A DNA stretch of 29,614 nucleotides from an uncultured Propionibacteriaceae bacterium. Lineage in GTDB: Bacteria > Actinomycetota > Actinomycetes > Propionibacteriales > Propionibacteriaceae. The stretch spans positions 1 through 29,614 of the forward strand of contig CALKHV010000073.1 in the NCBI GenBank assembly GCA_937988865.1. Reading direction: 5' to 3'. Position numbers and translations under genes: made by a program. The notes under the pieces were generated by a model, which searched no databases, was not told where the DNA came from, and worked only from the letters and a program-made list of their open reading frames with translations. The stretch's first letter is position 1. Every line of letters starts with the position of its first letter. This document shows positions 16,150 to 22,950 of the stretch, in pieces.

Positions 16150-16865
16150 CACAACACACCACACCCGGGCCTGACGACGAACACGCGGCTGCCCAGCTGG
16201 GGCCCTGGCGCGTCGTCCTGGTTGACGACCACGCGATGTTCCGGGCCGGCGTCCGGTCTGAACTCGGGACGCCCCACCCGGGCGACGAACGGCTCCCGGC
16301 CGTGACCATCGTCGGCGAGGGGGAGGACGTCGACACCTCGGTTGCCGCGATCGTCGCGTCCAGGCCTGACGTGGTGTTGCTGGACGTCCACCTGCCCGGT
16401 GGTGGTGGCGCAGAGGTCGTCCGCCGGGTGCACCTGGTCGACCCGGACGTGAAGTTCCTCGCACTGTCGGTCTCGGACGCGGCAGAGGACGTGATAGGCG
16501 TCATCCGCGCCGGGGCACGTGGCTACGTCACCAAGTCGATCGGACGCACCGACCTGCTGCAGGCGGTGGGCCGCGTCGCCACGGGGGACGCCGTCTTCTC
16601 GCCGCGACTCGCCGGTTTCGTGCTGGACGCGTTCTCCGGCGCGATCGACATCGCGTCCATCGACGAGGACCTCGACCGGCTGAGCCAACGCGAGCGGGAA
16701 GTCCTGAAGCTGATCGCCCGGGGATACGCCTACAAGGAGATCGCCCGCGAACTGTTCATCTCGATCAAGACGGTCGAGACGCATGTGTCGAGCGTCCTGC
16801 GCAAGCTGCAGCTGTCGAATCGGCACCAGCTCACCAAGTGGGCCACCGACCGCAAGCTGGTCTGA
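16146..16865 (+). CDS. NarL/FixJ-type response regulator (EsrR-like)
   Basis: 239 residues: an N-terminal receiver domain with acidic pair in VLVDDHAMFR, phospho-acceptor Asp 80 in LLDVHLPGGGG and Lys 130 in GYVTKS; then a LuxR-type helix-turn-helix with LSQREREVLKLIARGYAYKEIARELF and IKTVETHVSSVLRKL. DNA-binding transcription factor paired with the kinase by a 4-base ATGA overlap; GGAG lies just upstream. By analogy with EsrISR it should control this locus and other envelope-stress genes. Followed by a convergent intergenic region with repeats. Confidence 0.93.
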   Translation: MTQHTTPGPDDEHAAAQLGPWRVVLVDDHAMFRAGVRSELGTPHPGDERLPAVTIVGEGEDVDTSVAAIVASRPDVVLLDVHLPGGGGAEVVRRVHLVDPDVKFLALSVSDAAEDVIGVIRAGARGYVTKSIGRTDLLQAVGRVATGDAVFSPRLAGFVLDAFSGAIDIASIDEDLDRLSQREREVLKLIARGYAYKEIARELFISIKTVETHVSSVLRKLQLSNRHQLTKWATDRKLV

Positions 16866-16877
16866 GCCCGGAAATCA

Positions 16878-16924
16878 CACAGTTGTGAACCTGAAAGACA
16901 CAGGTGTGAACCTTAAACACACAG
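16878..16924. repeat. 21-bp tandem repeat, two copies plus a partial third
   Basis: Copies at 16878-16898 and 16899-16919, with a partial CACAG at 16920-16924. Each copy has CACAG, TGTGAACCT and AAA in the same phase; the two copies differ at three positions. The segment is much lower in GC than its surroundings. The 21-base period equals two helical turns, so tandem protein sites are conceivable. Confidence 0.8.
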
Positions 16925-16952
16925 TGCCCGGGACGCGAGGTCCCGGGCACTG
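16922..16952 (+). terminator. 13-bp hairpin after the response regulator gene
   Basis: CAGTGCCCGGGAC (16922-16934) and GTCCCGGGCACTG (16940-16952) pair perfectly around a GCGAG loop. It lies between convergent genes, so it may stop transcripts from both sides. It has no T tract, as is common for terminators in high-GC actinobacteria. Confidence 0.65.
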
Positions 16953-16979
16953 CTGTGATGTCTGGTGGAGCTGAGGTCA

Positions 16980-17031
16980 AGCGACGCGGAAGGTACGCGT
17001 CAGCGACGCGGAAGGTACGCGTCAGCGACGC
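16980..17031. repeat. 22-bp tandem repeat overlapping the end of the GlsB/YeaQ-type gene
   Basis: Two exact 22-base copies at 16980-17001 and 17002-17023, each starting AGCGACGCGG and ending GGTACGCGTC. A partial third copy AGCGACGC at 17024-17031 lies inside the coding end of the minus-strand gene. The pattern looks like slippage that duplicated sequence downstream of its stop codon. Confidence 0.9.
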
Positions 17032-17282
17032 TTCTGGTACCAGCCCCAGACCACGAGAAGGATCAGCGCGCCAATGATCGAGGTGATCAGGCCGCCGATG
17101 GAGAAGATCTTGCTGTACGAGACGTCCAGCAGCAGGCCACCGAGGAAGCCACCCAGAAGGGCGCCCGCGATGCCGACGAGGCTGGTCTGCAGGATGCCAT
17201 TACCCTGCGATCCCGGCAGGATCGCCTTGGCGATGGCGCCGCCCAGCAGACCGATGACGAAGTAACCAATAATTGTTCCCAT
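17022..17282 (-). CDS. GlsB/YeaQ/YmgE family stress-response membrane protein
   Basis: 86 residues, the normal size for this family of three-helix, Gly-rich inner membrane proteins (transglycosylase-associated protein). Typical features are GTIIGYFVIGLLGGAIAKAILPG at the N-terminus, the SLVGIAGALLGGFLGGLL block and SIGGLITSIIGALILLVVWGW near the end. Function is poorly defined; family members are stress-induced. ATG 17282 is chosen because a -10 box lies 6 bases upstream and the protein then begins MGTIIGY as is typical. The 3' end runs into a 22-bp tandem repeat. Confidence 0.9.
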   Translation of the reverse strand: MGTIIGYFVIGLLGGAIAKAILPGSQGNGILQTSLVGIAGALLGGFLGGLLLDVSYSKIFSIGGLITSIIGALILLVVWGWYQKRR

Positions 17283-17288
17283 ACGTCT

Positions 17289-17294
17289 ATTATG
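17289..17294 (-). promoter_or_regulatory. -10 box of a leaderless promoter (GlsB/YeaQ-type gene)
   Basis: On the minus strand CATAAT, one base from the TATAAT consensus, lies 6 bases before ATG 17282. Confidence 0.6.
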
Positions 17295-17371
17295 CGGCAC
17301 GCGCCTGGATATCCCCAAGTTGCGGCACCTGCACGAGCGCAGGTTTCGCGCTCAGCGTGACGCGCCGCGCC

Positions 17372-18619
17372 TCACATCATCGGACGCCAGGGGGCCAGCA
17401 GCCCCTCTGTGGCCTTGGCGACGATCGATCGCGCGCGCCATTCCTCCTGGGTGAGTTCCACGGTGTTGGACGAATCGACGAGGAAGATTTCTTCCATTCT
17501 GGCGGCGACGGTGTCGCTGAAGAATTCGACATTCACCTCGTAATTGCCCATCAGGCTGAGTCGGTCGAGGTTGGCGGTACCGATGGTCGACCAGACGCCG
17601 TCGATCGTGGCGGTCTTCGCGTGCACCATGGCCCCCTGGTACAGCAGCAGGTGCACCCCGTACTTGAGGAGGTCGTCATAGAAGCCCCGCGACATCCAGT
17701 CGGCCACCACGTGGTTCGAGTCCTCCGGGATGATGATCCGGACGTCCACCCCTCGCCTGACCGCCGCGAACAGCGCGGCCATGAGGTCTGCATCTGGAAT
17801 CAGGTAGGCGTGGGTGAGCCAGATGTTCCTGGACGCCCGGTCGATCGCCTCCAGGTACATGTTGCGGATCGGGTAGACCGCGAACCGGGGCGAGTTGCGG
17901 TGCACCCGGATGGCCGAATTCCACGTCCGATCGGGCGATTCCAGGTCGATCGACGGTTCACGCGAGGGACGCAGCCCGACCGTCGACGAGTTCCAGTAGT
18001 CGACGAAGGCGTTCTCGATCTCGGCAACGCTCGGCCCGACGAGGCGGGCGTGGGTGTCACGCCAGTGGTCGGCGTAGAGGCGTCCGATGTTGTAACCGCC
18101 CACAAAGGCGACGCGTCCGTCGACCACCAGGATCTTGCGATGGTCGCGTCCCATGTTGCGGGGGTTCAGGAAGAAGGGTCCGCTGACCCACGGATGCCGC
18201 TTGACGTGCACGTCGGGGTGGAAGCGGAAGAAGGAGCGCGGCACCACGAAGTTGGCGAACTGGTCCCACACCACGTACACCTGCACCCCGCGGGCGGCGG
18301 CCGCGTTCAGGGCCGTCCGGAAGCGGCGTCCGACGTCGTCACCCTTCCAGATGAAGGTCTCGAAGTGGATCGTCTCCGTGGCGTCGCGGATGGCGGTCAG
18401 CATGTCGACGTACAGGTCACCGCCGTAGGTGTAGATCGTGACCTCGTCGTCATCGGCCTGCACCGTCAACGCCTCGGCCGTGGGAAAACGGTACGGATGG
18501 CGGTTGCGCCGACGGACCATGTCGGTGATGGTGAGGCCCGCGACGGCGGCCACCTGCGCGCCGAACACCACCCCACCGGCGATCCGTGCGTACTTCCTGG
18601 CCTGTTCGAACGTCGACAT
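17372..18619 (-). CDS. Phospholipase D family protein, cardiolipin synthase-like
   Basis: 415 residues with one N-terminal transmembrane segment (about residues 12-33) and two HKD phosphatidyltransferase motifs: HRKILVVD (His 160, Lys 162, Asp 167) and HAKTATID (His 333, Lys 335, Asp 340), each followed by the typical GGYNIG and GTANLD. This is the arrangement of bacterial cardiolipin synthases, which join two phosphatidylglycerol molecules; other PLD-type transfers are possible. ATG 18619 is chosen because TAGCAT lies 7 bases upstream; ATG 18628 would lie inside that box. An open frame continues upstream through pcrA but is not part of this protein. Confidence 0.88.
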   Translation of the reverse strand: MSTFEQARKYARIAGGVVFGAQVAAVAGLTITDMVRRRNRHPYRFPTAEALTVQADDDEVTIYTYGGDLYVDMLTAIRDATETIHFETFIWKGDDVGRRFRTALNAAAARGVQVYVVWDQFANFVVPRSFFRFHPDVHVKRHPWVSGPFFLNPRNMGRDHRKILVVDGRVAFVGGYNIGRLYADHWRDTHARLVGPSVAEIENAFVDYWNSSTVGLRPSREPSIDLESPDRTWNSAIRVHRNSPRFAVYPIRNMYLEAIDRASRNIWLTHAYLIPDADLMAALFAAVRRGVDVRIIIPEDSNHVVADWMSRGFYDDLLKYGVHLLLYQGAMVHAKTATIDGVWSTIGTANLDRLSLMGNYEVNVEFFSDTVAARMEEIFLVDSSNTVELTQEEWRARSIVAKATEGLLAPWRPMM

Positions 18620-18626
18620 GTTGGCC

Positions 18627-18632
18627 ATGCTA
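18627..18632 (-). promoter_or_regulatory. -10 box of a leaderless promoter (phospholipase D-like gene)
   Basis: TAGCAT on the minus strand, 7 bases before ATG 18619, in a 75-base region divergent from pcrA. Confidence 0.5.
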
Positions 18633-18678
18633 GCGACGACCGGGGTCGGGCTGGTGGGTGGCTGTCCGTGCGACCAAG

Positions 18679-18684
18679 TAGGGT
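18679..18684 (+). promoter_or_regulatory. -10 box of the pcrA promoter
   Basis: TAGGGT lies 10 bases before ATG 18695, giving a leader of only a few bases and no room for a Shine-Dalgarno sequence. Confidence 0.5.
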
Positions 18685-18694
18685 GTGACCCGCC

Positions 18695-21118
18695 ATGACT
18701 GACCCCACCCTGCCCGACCTGTTCTCGTTCTTCGACGAGGCTCCCGCCGAGCCCGTCACCCGGCCCGCGGAGCGTGCCACGGTGACGTTGTCGCCCAAGA
18801 TCGACGAGTTGCTCGACGGGCTGAACCCGCCCCAGCGGCAGGCGGTCCTGCACAGCGGGAGCCCCGTGCTCGTGGTGGCCGGTGCAGGGTCGGGCAAGAC
18901 GCGCGTCCTCACCCGCCGCATCGCCTACCTGGTGGCGGCGCGCAAGGTGCACCCAGGGTCGATCCTCGCGATCACCTTCACCAACAAGGCCGCGGCCGAG
19001 ATGCGCAATCGCGTGGCCGACCTCGTCGGGAACCGCGCCCGGGTGATGTGGGTCTCGACCTTCCACTCGGCCTGCGTCCGCATCCTGCGCGCCGAGATCG
19101 GCGCCTTCGGGATGAAGCGGAACTTCTCGATCTACGACGACACCGATTCCAAGCGTCTGATGTCGATGGTCTGTCGGGACGCGGGCCTCGACCCCAAGCG
19201 GTACCCGGTCCGGGCGGTCATGAACTGGGTCAGCAATGCCAAGAACGAACTGGTCGACTTCGAATCGGCAGCATCCTCCGCGGCCCCGGGCAACGAGCAG
19301 GTGTACGCGGAGTGCTATCGCAGCTACCAGCAGCGCCTCGTCGCCGCGAACGCCCTCGACTTCGACGACATCATCATGACCACCGTGCACCTGCTCCAGG
19401 CCTTCCCCGAGGTGCGCGAGGCCTACCGGCGTCGATTCCGCCACGTGCTGGTCGATGAGTACCAGGACACGAACCACGCGCAGTACGAACTGATCCGGCA
19501 GCTGTGCGGCGAACTTCCCGCCGACGGCCAGACGCGGATCGAACCGCCCGAGTTGATGGTGGTCGGTGACTCCGACCAGTCGATCTACGCCTTCCGCGGG
19601 GCGACGATCCGCAACATCCTGTCGTTCGCGACCGACTTCCCGGGGGCGGCGACGATCCTGCTGGAACAGAACTACCGATCGACCCAGAACATCCTGTCGG
19701 CCGCGAACTCGGTCATCACGCGAAATGCCGGGCGTCCGGAGAAGAGGCTCTGGTCGGACGCCGGCGACGGCGACCTGATCGTCGGCTACGTCGCCGACAC
19801 CGAGCACGACGAGGCCCAGTTCGTGGCCAACGAGATCGATGCCCTGTCTGACAAGCAGGTCAGCACCTACGGCGACACGGCCGTCTTCTACCGAACGAAT
19901 GCGCAGAGTCGGCCCCTCGAAGAGGTCTTCATCCGGGTGGGGCTGCCCTACAAGGTCGTGGGCGGCGTCCGGTTCTACGAGCGCCGCGAGATCCGGGACG
20001 CGATCTCCTACCTCCGCGCGATCGCGAACCCGGCGGACGACGTGTCGGTGCGTCGGATTCTCAACGTGCCGAAGCGCGGGATCGGCGATCGTGCCGAGGC
20101 CGGGATCGAGGCGCTGGCGGCAGCGGAGAGGATCCCGTTCTCCGCAGCGCTCGACCGTGCGTCCGAGGCCCCGGGCATCGCCACCCGCTCACTGCGCCAG
20201 TTGCAGGAGTTCGCCAACCTCATGGCGCGGCACCGCGCGATGGTCGATGCGGGACGCCCGGCCGACGAGATCCTTGCGTCCGTGCTCAAGGAGAGTGGTT
20301 ACCTGGCCGAGCTGGAGGCCAGCGACGACCCGCAGGACGAGACGCGCGTCGAGAACCTGGTCGAGCTGGTGGCGGTTGCCGGTGAGTTCGTCGCCGGAGC
20401 CCACACCATCGACCTGCCGGCCGGGGGTGACGAGCTGAGCAACGAACTCCTCGCGGGGCAGGTCGAACCCGACGATTCGTTGGCCGCGTTCCTCGAGCGC
20501 GTGGCCCTCGTCGCCGATTCCGACCAGATCCCCGACAGTGAGGGGGGGCAGGGCGTCGTGACGCTCATGACCCTGCACACCGCCAAGGGACTCGAGTTCG
20601 ACACCGTTTTCCTCACCGGTTTCGAGGACGGCGTGTTCCCGCACCAGCGGGCACTGGCCGACCCGAAGGAACTGGAGGAGGAGCGCCGGCTGGCCTACGT
20701 GGGCATCACGCGCGCCCGGAAGCGTCTGTTGTTGTCCCGCGCGGCCGTGCGGTCTGCCTGGGGTGCGCCCCAGTACAACCCGCCGAGCCGCTTCCTGTCT
20801 GAAGTGCCCGGGCACCTGCTGGACTGGCGTCGCACCGGCGCGTCGCTGACGAGTTGGGCAACCACCTCGGCCACGGGGACGTCTCGCGCCGCGGTCTCTG
20901 CGGGTAGCGGCGCGTTCTCGAGTTCTGGTGCTCGCCGCCAGGTGGGCAAGGCTGTCCCGTCGCTGTCGCCGGGGGACCGTGTCCTGCACGCCACCTTCGG
21001 CATGGGTTCGGTCATCTCGACGTCGGGCTCGGGGGAGGACTCCAAGGCAGACGTCGACTTCGGTTCGTCCGGGGTGAAGCGCCTCGCGCTCAAGTTCGCC
21101 CCGATGGACAAGCTCTAG
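18695..21118 (+). CDS. pcrA: ATP-dependent DNA helicase PcrA/UvrD1
   Basis: 807-residue superfamily 1A 3'-5' helicase acting in nucleotide excision repair, replication and removal of RNA polymerase or RecA from DNA. Motifs in order: Q-motif LNPPQRQAVL, Walker A GAGSGKT, ITFTNKAAAEMRNR, Walker B VDEYQDTN, VVGDSDQSIYAFRGA, LEQNYRST, TLHTAKGLEFDTVFLTGFEDG and YVGITRARKRL. After a Ser/Thr/Ala-rich linker, the C-terminus (about residues 757-807) has the Tudor-like RNA polymerase-binding fold, PGDRVLHATFGMGSV. That tail and length fit mycobacterial UvrD1/PcrA rather than UvrD2 or Rep. Convergent with the M23 peptidase gene, 35 bases away. Confidence 0.96.
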   Translation: MTDPTLPDLFSFFDEAPAEPVTRPAERATVTLSPKIDELLDGLNPPQRQAVLHSGSPVLVVAGAGSGKTRVLTRRIAYLVAARKVHPGSILAITFTNKAAAEMRNRVADLVGNRARVMWVSTFHSACVRILRAEIGAFGMKRNFSIYDDTDSKRLMSMVCRDAGLDPKRYPVRAVMNWVSNAKNELVDFESAASSAAPGNEQVYAECYRSYQQRLVAANALDFDDIIMTTVHLLQAFPEVREAYRRRFRHVLVDEYQDTNHAQYELIRQLCGELPADGQTRIEPPELMVVGDSDQSIYAFRGATIRNILSFATDFPGAATILLEQNYRSTQNILSAANSVITRNAGRPEKRLWSDAGDGDLIVGYVADTEHDEAQFVANEIDALSDKQVSTYGDTAVFYRTNAQSRPLEEVFIRVGLPYKVVGGVRFYERREIRDAISYLRAIANPADDVSVRRILNVPKRGIGDRAEAGIEALAAAERIPFSAALDRASEAPGIATRSLRQLQEFANLMARHRAMVDAGRPADEILASVLKESGYLAELEASDDPQDETRVENLVELVAVAGEFVAGAHTIDLPAGGDELSNELLAGQVEPDDSLAAFLERVALVADSDQIPDSEGGQGVVTLMTLHTAKGLEFDTVFLTGFEDGVFPHQRALADPKELEEERRLAYVGITRARKRLLLSRAAVRSAWGAPQYNPPSRFLSEVPGHLLDWRRTGASLTSWATTSATGTSRAAVSAGSGAFSSSGARRQVGKAVPSLSPGDRVLHATFGMGSVISTSGSGEDSKADVDFGSSGVKRLALKFAPMDKL

Positions 21119-21153
21119 GACTCAGGCCACCCGGCGTCCACGAGCGCCCTGGG

Positions 21154-22254
21154 TCAGGGACGCACACCCAGCGACGCGAGGAAAGCGATCGGGTTGCCGG
21201 TCGAGTAGATGTCGCCCGGTGTGGTGCCCGCCGGGTAGTACTCGAAGTGAAGGTGGGGACCGAAAGTGCGTCCGCTCATGCCCACGTAACCGATGACGTC
21301 GCCGGCCTTGACGACCTGGCCGGCCCGAACGGTCGTGCGCGACATGTGCGCACTGAGCGTCGACCCTCCGTTGGCGTGGTGGATGACCACGTTGTTGCCG
21401 GCCCAGCCGCCGCCGACCGGCGAGCCGACGACACCGGCTGCCACGGCGCGAATGGGGGTGCCGATCGCGGCCGGGAAGTCCTGGCCGGTGTGCCAGCGCG
21501 ACCACATGCCGTACTGGCCCCAGTGGGCGCCGAGGTGGTAGTGACCGGGGGCGATGGGAGTGGTGCCGCCGCCGGACGTCACGATGGACGCCAGCTCGCT
21601 CGCGCTGACCGAACTGCCGCTCTTGGCGAGCTGGGCCTTCAGGAGCTTCTCGGCGGCAGCCTTCTCGCTCGCGATGCGCCTGGCTTCCTTCTTGGCGGTG
21701 GCCACGTCCTTGGCGAGTTCTGCCTCGCGATCGGCGGCGCTCTCCGTCGTCGACACCTCGAGGGCCGTGGTCGTGTCGGTGACCAGGTCGGTCTCGCGTT
21801 CCTTGGCCGACTCGGCTGCGACTGCCTCGGTGAGGACGGACCTCACAGCGCTGCGGGTGACCGAGTCGGAGTCGGACGAGAAGGCTGTCAGGCCGCCGGC
21901 CTCCTGTGACTGGAGCTTGCGCTCCGCGTCGATGGTCGCCTGCACCTTCTTGTCGAGGACGAGTGCCTCGGGCCTGGGCTGCGCGCGGGTCAGGTCGGCG
22001 GACGTGGTGTCGGTCGTGGCGGATGCCTGGTCGACCTTGTCACTGCTGGCAGCGGACGCGATGGCGATCGATCCTGCGGCGACCAGGCCGAGCGTGCTGA
22101 CGAGGATGGCCGCGACGCCCTGCTTCACGAGGGCCCTGGTGGAGACGTCGCCGCGGAAGGCCACCGCGTCGTCGATCTCGATGAGTTCCGGGGGGGCCGA
22201 CGAAACGGGTGTCTGCTTGAAGGGCTGGAGCCCCTTGAGCGCGCGGATGGCCAC
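21154..22254 (-). CDS. Membrane-anchored M23 family metallopeptidase
   Basis: 366 residues. A cytoplasmic N-terminus of about 45 residues precedes one transmembrane segment (about 46-67). An Ala/Glu/Lys-rich, probably coiled-coil region spans about 105-210, and a C-terminal LytM/M23 domain has zinc ligands in HTGQDF (His 255, Asp 259) and HLHFEYY (His 334, His 336), with His 303 in LSAHM. The ligand set is complete, so it may cut peptidoglycan peptides; the coiled coil recalls EnvC/NlpD-type proteins. GTG 22254 is chosen because GGAG lies 5 bases upstream; in-frame codons further upstream fall inside the promoter. Confidence 0.9.
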   Translation of the reverse strand: MAIRALKGLQPFKQTPVSSAPPELIEIDDAVAFRGDVSTRALVKQGVAAILVSTLGLVAAGSIAIASAASSDKVDQASATTDTTSADLTRAQPRPEALVLDKKVQATIDAERKLQSQEAGGLTAFSSDSDSVTRSAVRSVLTEAVAAESAKERETDLVTDTTTALEVSTTESAADREAELAKDVATAKKEARRIASEKAAAEKLLKAQLAKSGSSVSASELASIVTSGGGTTPIAPGHYHLGAHWGQYGMWSRWHTGQDFPAAIGTPIRAVAAGVVGSPVGGGWAGNNVVIHHANGGSTLSAHMSRTTVRAGQVVKAGDVIGYVGMSGRTFGPHLHFEYYPAGTTPGDIYSTGNPIAFLASLGVRP

Positions 22255-22291
22255 GTTTCTCCAAGTCTGATCGGGTGCGGCGGTATGTGAA

Positions 22292-22320
22292 ATCTTACAC
22301 GTGCACCATTTGAAACCCAA
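22292..22320 (-). promoter_or_regulatory. Promoter of the M23 peptidase gene
   Basis: On the minus strand TTGGGT (22320-22315) and TAAGAT (22297-22292) are separated by 17 bases, a good -35/-10 pair. Transcription would begin near 22285, leaving a leader of about 30 bases with a ribosome binding site, too short for a riboswitch. Confidence 0.6.
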
Positions 22321-22435
22321 AATTTGATGTGCGTCAGCTTAGCGTTTCTCAGGAAGCGATCGTCAGGGGGGTGGCATGTCGACCCATCCGGACAACAACT
22401 TGCAGCCCGCTTCAGCCCGCGGGGCGGGGTGCCGG

Positions 22436-22441
22436 TAGGGT
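22436..22441 (+). promoter_or_regulatory. -10 box of a leaderless promoter (B12-binding protein)
   Basis: TAGGGT lies 6 bases before GTG 22448. The same TAGGGT-N6-GTG layout occurs before purN. Confidence 0.6.
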
Positions 22442-22447
22442 GGAGCC

Positions 22448-22861
22448 GTGGAGAACAATGCACCCATCCGAGTCGTCGTCGCCAAGCCGGGCCTTGATGG
22501 CCATGACCGTGGCGCCAAGGTCGTCGCCCGAGCCCTGCGAGATGCGGGCATGGAGGTCATCTACACCGGCCTTCACCAGACCCCTGAGCAGATCGTCGAG
22601 ACCGCACTCGCCGAGGATGCCGACTGCATCGGCATGTCCGTGCTCTCCGGGGCCCACCTGACCCTCTTCGCCAAGGTCGTCGCCCTGCTGAAGGCGAAGG
22701 ACGCGTCCGACATCATCGTCTTCGGTGGCGGGATCATCCCCGAGGCTGACATCCAGCCCCTCCTCGACCTCGGCGTCGCGCAGATCTTCACGCCGGGGGC
22801 CACGATGGCCTCCTGCGTGTCCTGGGTCGAGGAAGCGGTCGCCAAGAAGCGCGCTGCCTGA
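22448..22861 (+). CDS. Stand-alone cobalamin-binding domain, small subunit of an acyl-CoA mutase
   Basis: 137 residues consisting only of the B12-binding Rossmann domain of methylmalonyl-CoA mutase type. The signature DxHxxG is Asp 17, His 19 and Gly 22, with His 19 as the expected cobalt ligand. SVLSGAHL gives the SxL motif and VFGGGIIP the GG motif. Length and build match the small subunits of split mutases such as isobutyryl-CoA mutase (IcmB) in Streptomyces. No large catalytic subunit is in the window, so the substrate is not known. GTG 22448 start is set by the -10 box 6 bases upstream. A strong terminator follows. Confidence 0.9.
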   Translation: MENNAPIRVVVAKPGLDGHDRGAKVVARALRDAGMEVIYTGLHQTPEQIVETALAEDADCIGMSVLSGAHLTLFAKVVALLKAKDASDIIVFGGGIIPEADIQPLLDLGVAQIFTPGATMASCVSWVEEAVAKKRAA

Positions 22862-22877
22862 TCTGCACGTCAACCGC

Positions 22878-22906
22878 ACACCGCGCCCTTCGGGGCGCGG
22901 TGTTTC
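22878..22906 (+). terminator. Intrinsic terminator after the B12-binding protein gene
   Basis: ACACCGCGCCC (22878-22888) and GGGCGCGGTGT (22893-22903) form an 11-bp stem with a TTCG tetraloop, followed by TTC. It lies 16 bases after the stop codon, between convergent genes. Confidence 0.75.
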
Positions 22907-22950
22907 GCGTTCCCCGTGCGGAGCCCTCGACGCTGCCGACCCCGCACGGG

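Noticed and set aside
16878..17031. A CRISPR array
   Set aside because: The repeats are tandem without spacers, come as two different units with two copies each, and there are no cas genes.
18620..19807. N-terminal extension of the phospholipase D-like frame running antisense to pcrA
   Set aside because: The sequence is low-complexity Asp/Gly/Arg/His typical of antisense frames; the real protein starts at 18619 behind a -10 box.
22255..22447. A c-di-AMP (ydaO-type) riboswitch before the M23 peptidase gene
   Set aside because: Such riboswitches often precede cell-wall hydrolase genes in actinobacteria, but the -35/-10 pair at 22320-22292 leaves a leader of only about 30 bases and no conserved riboswitch core is visible.
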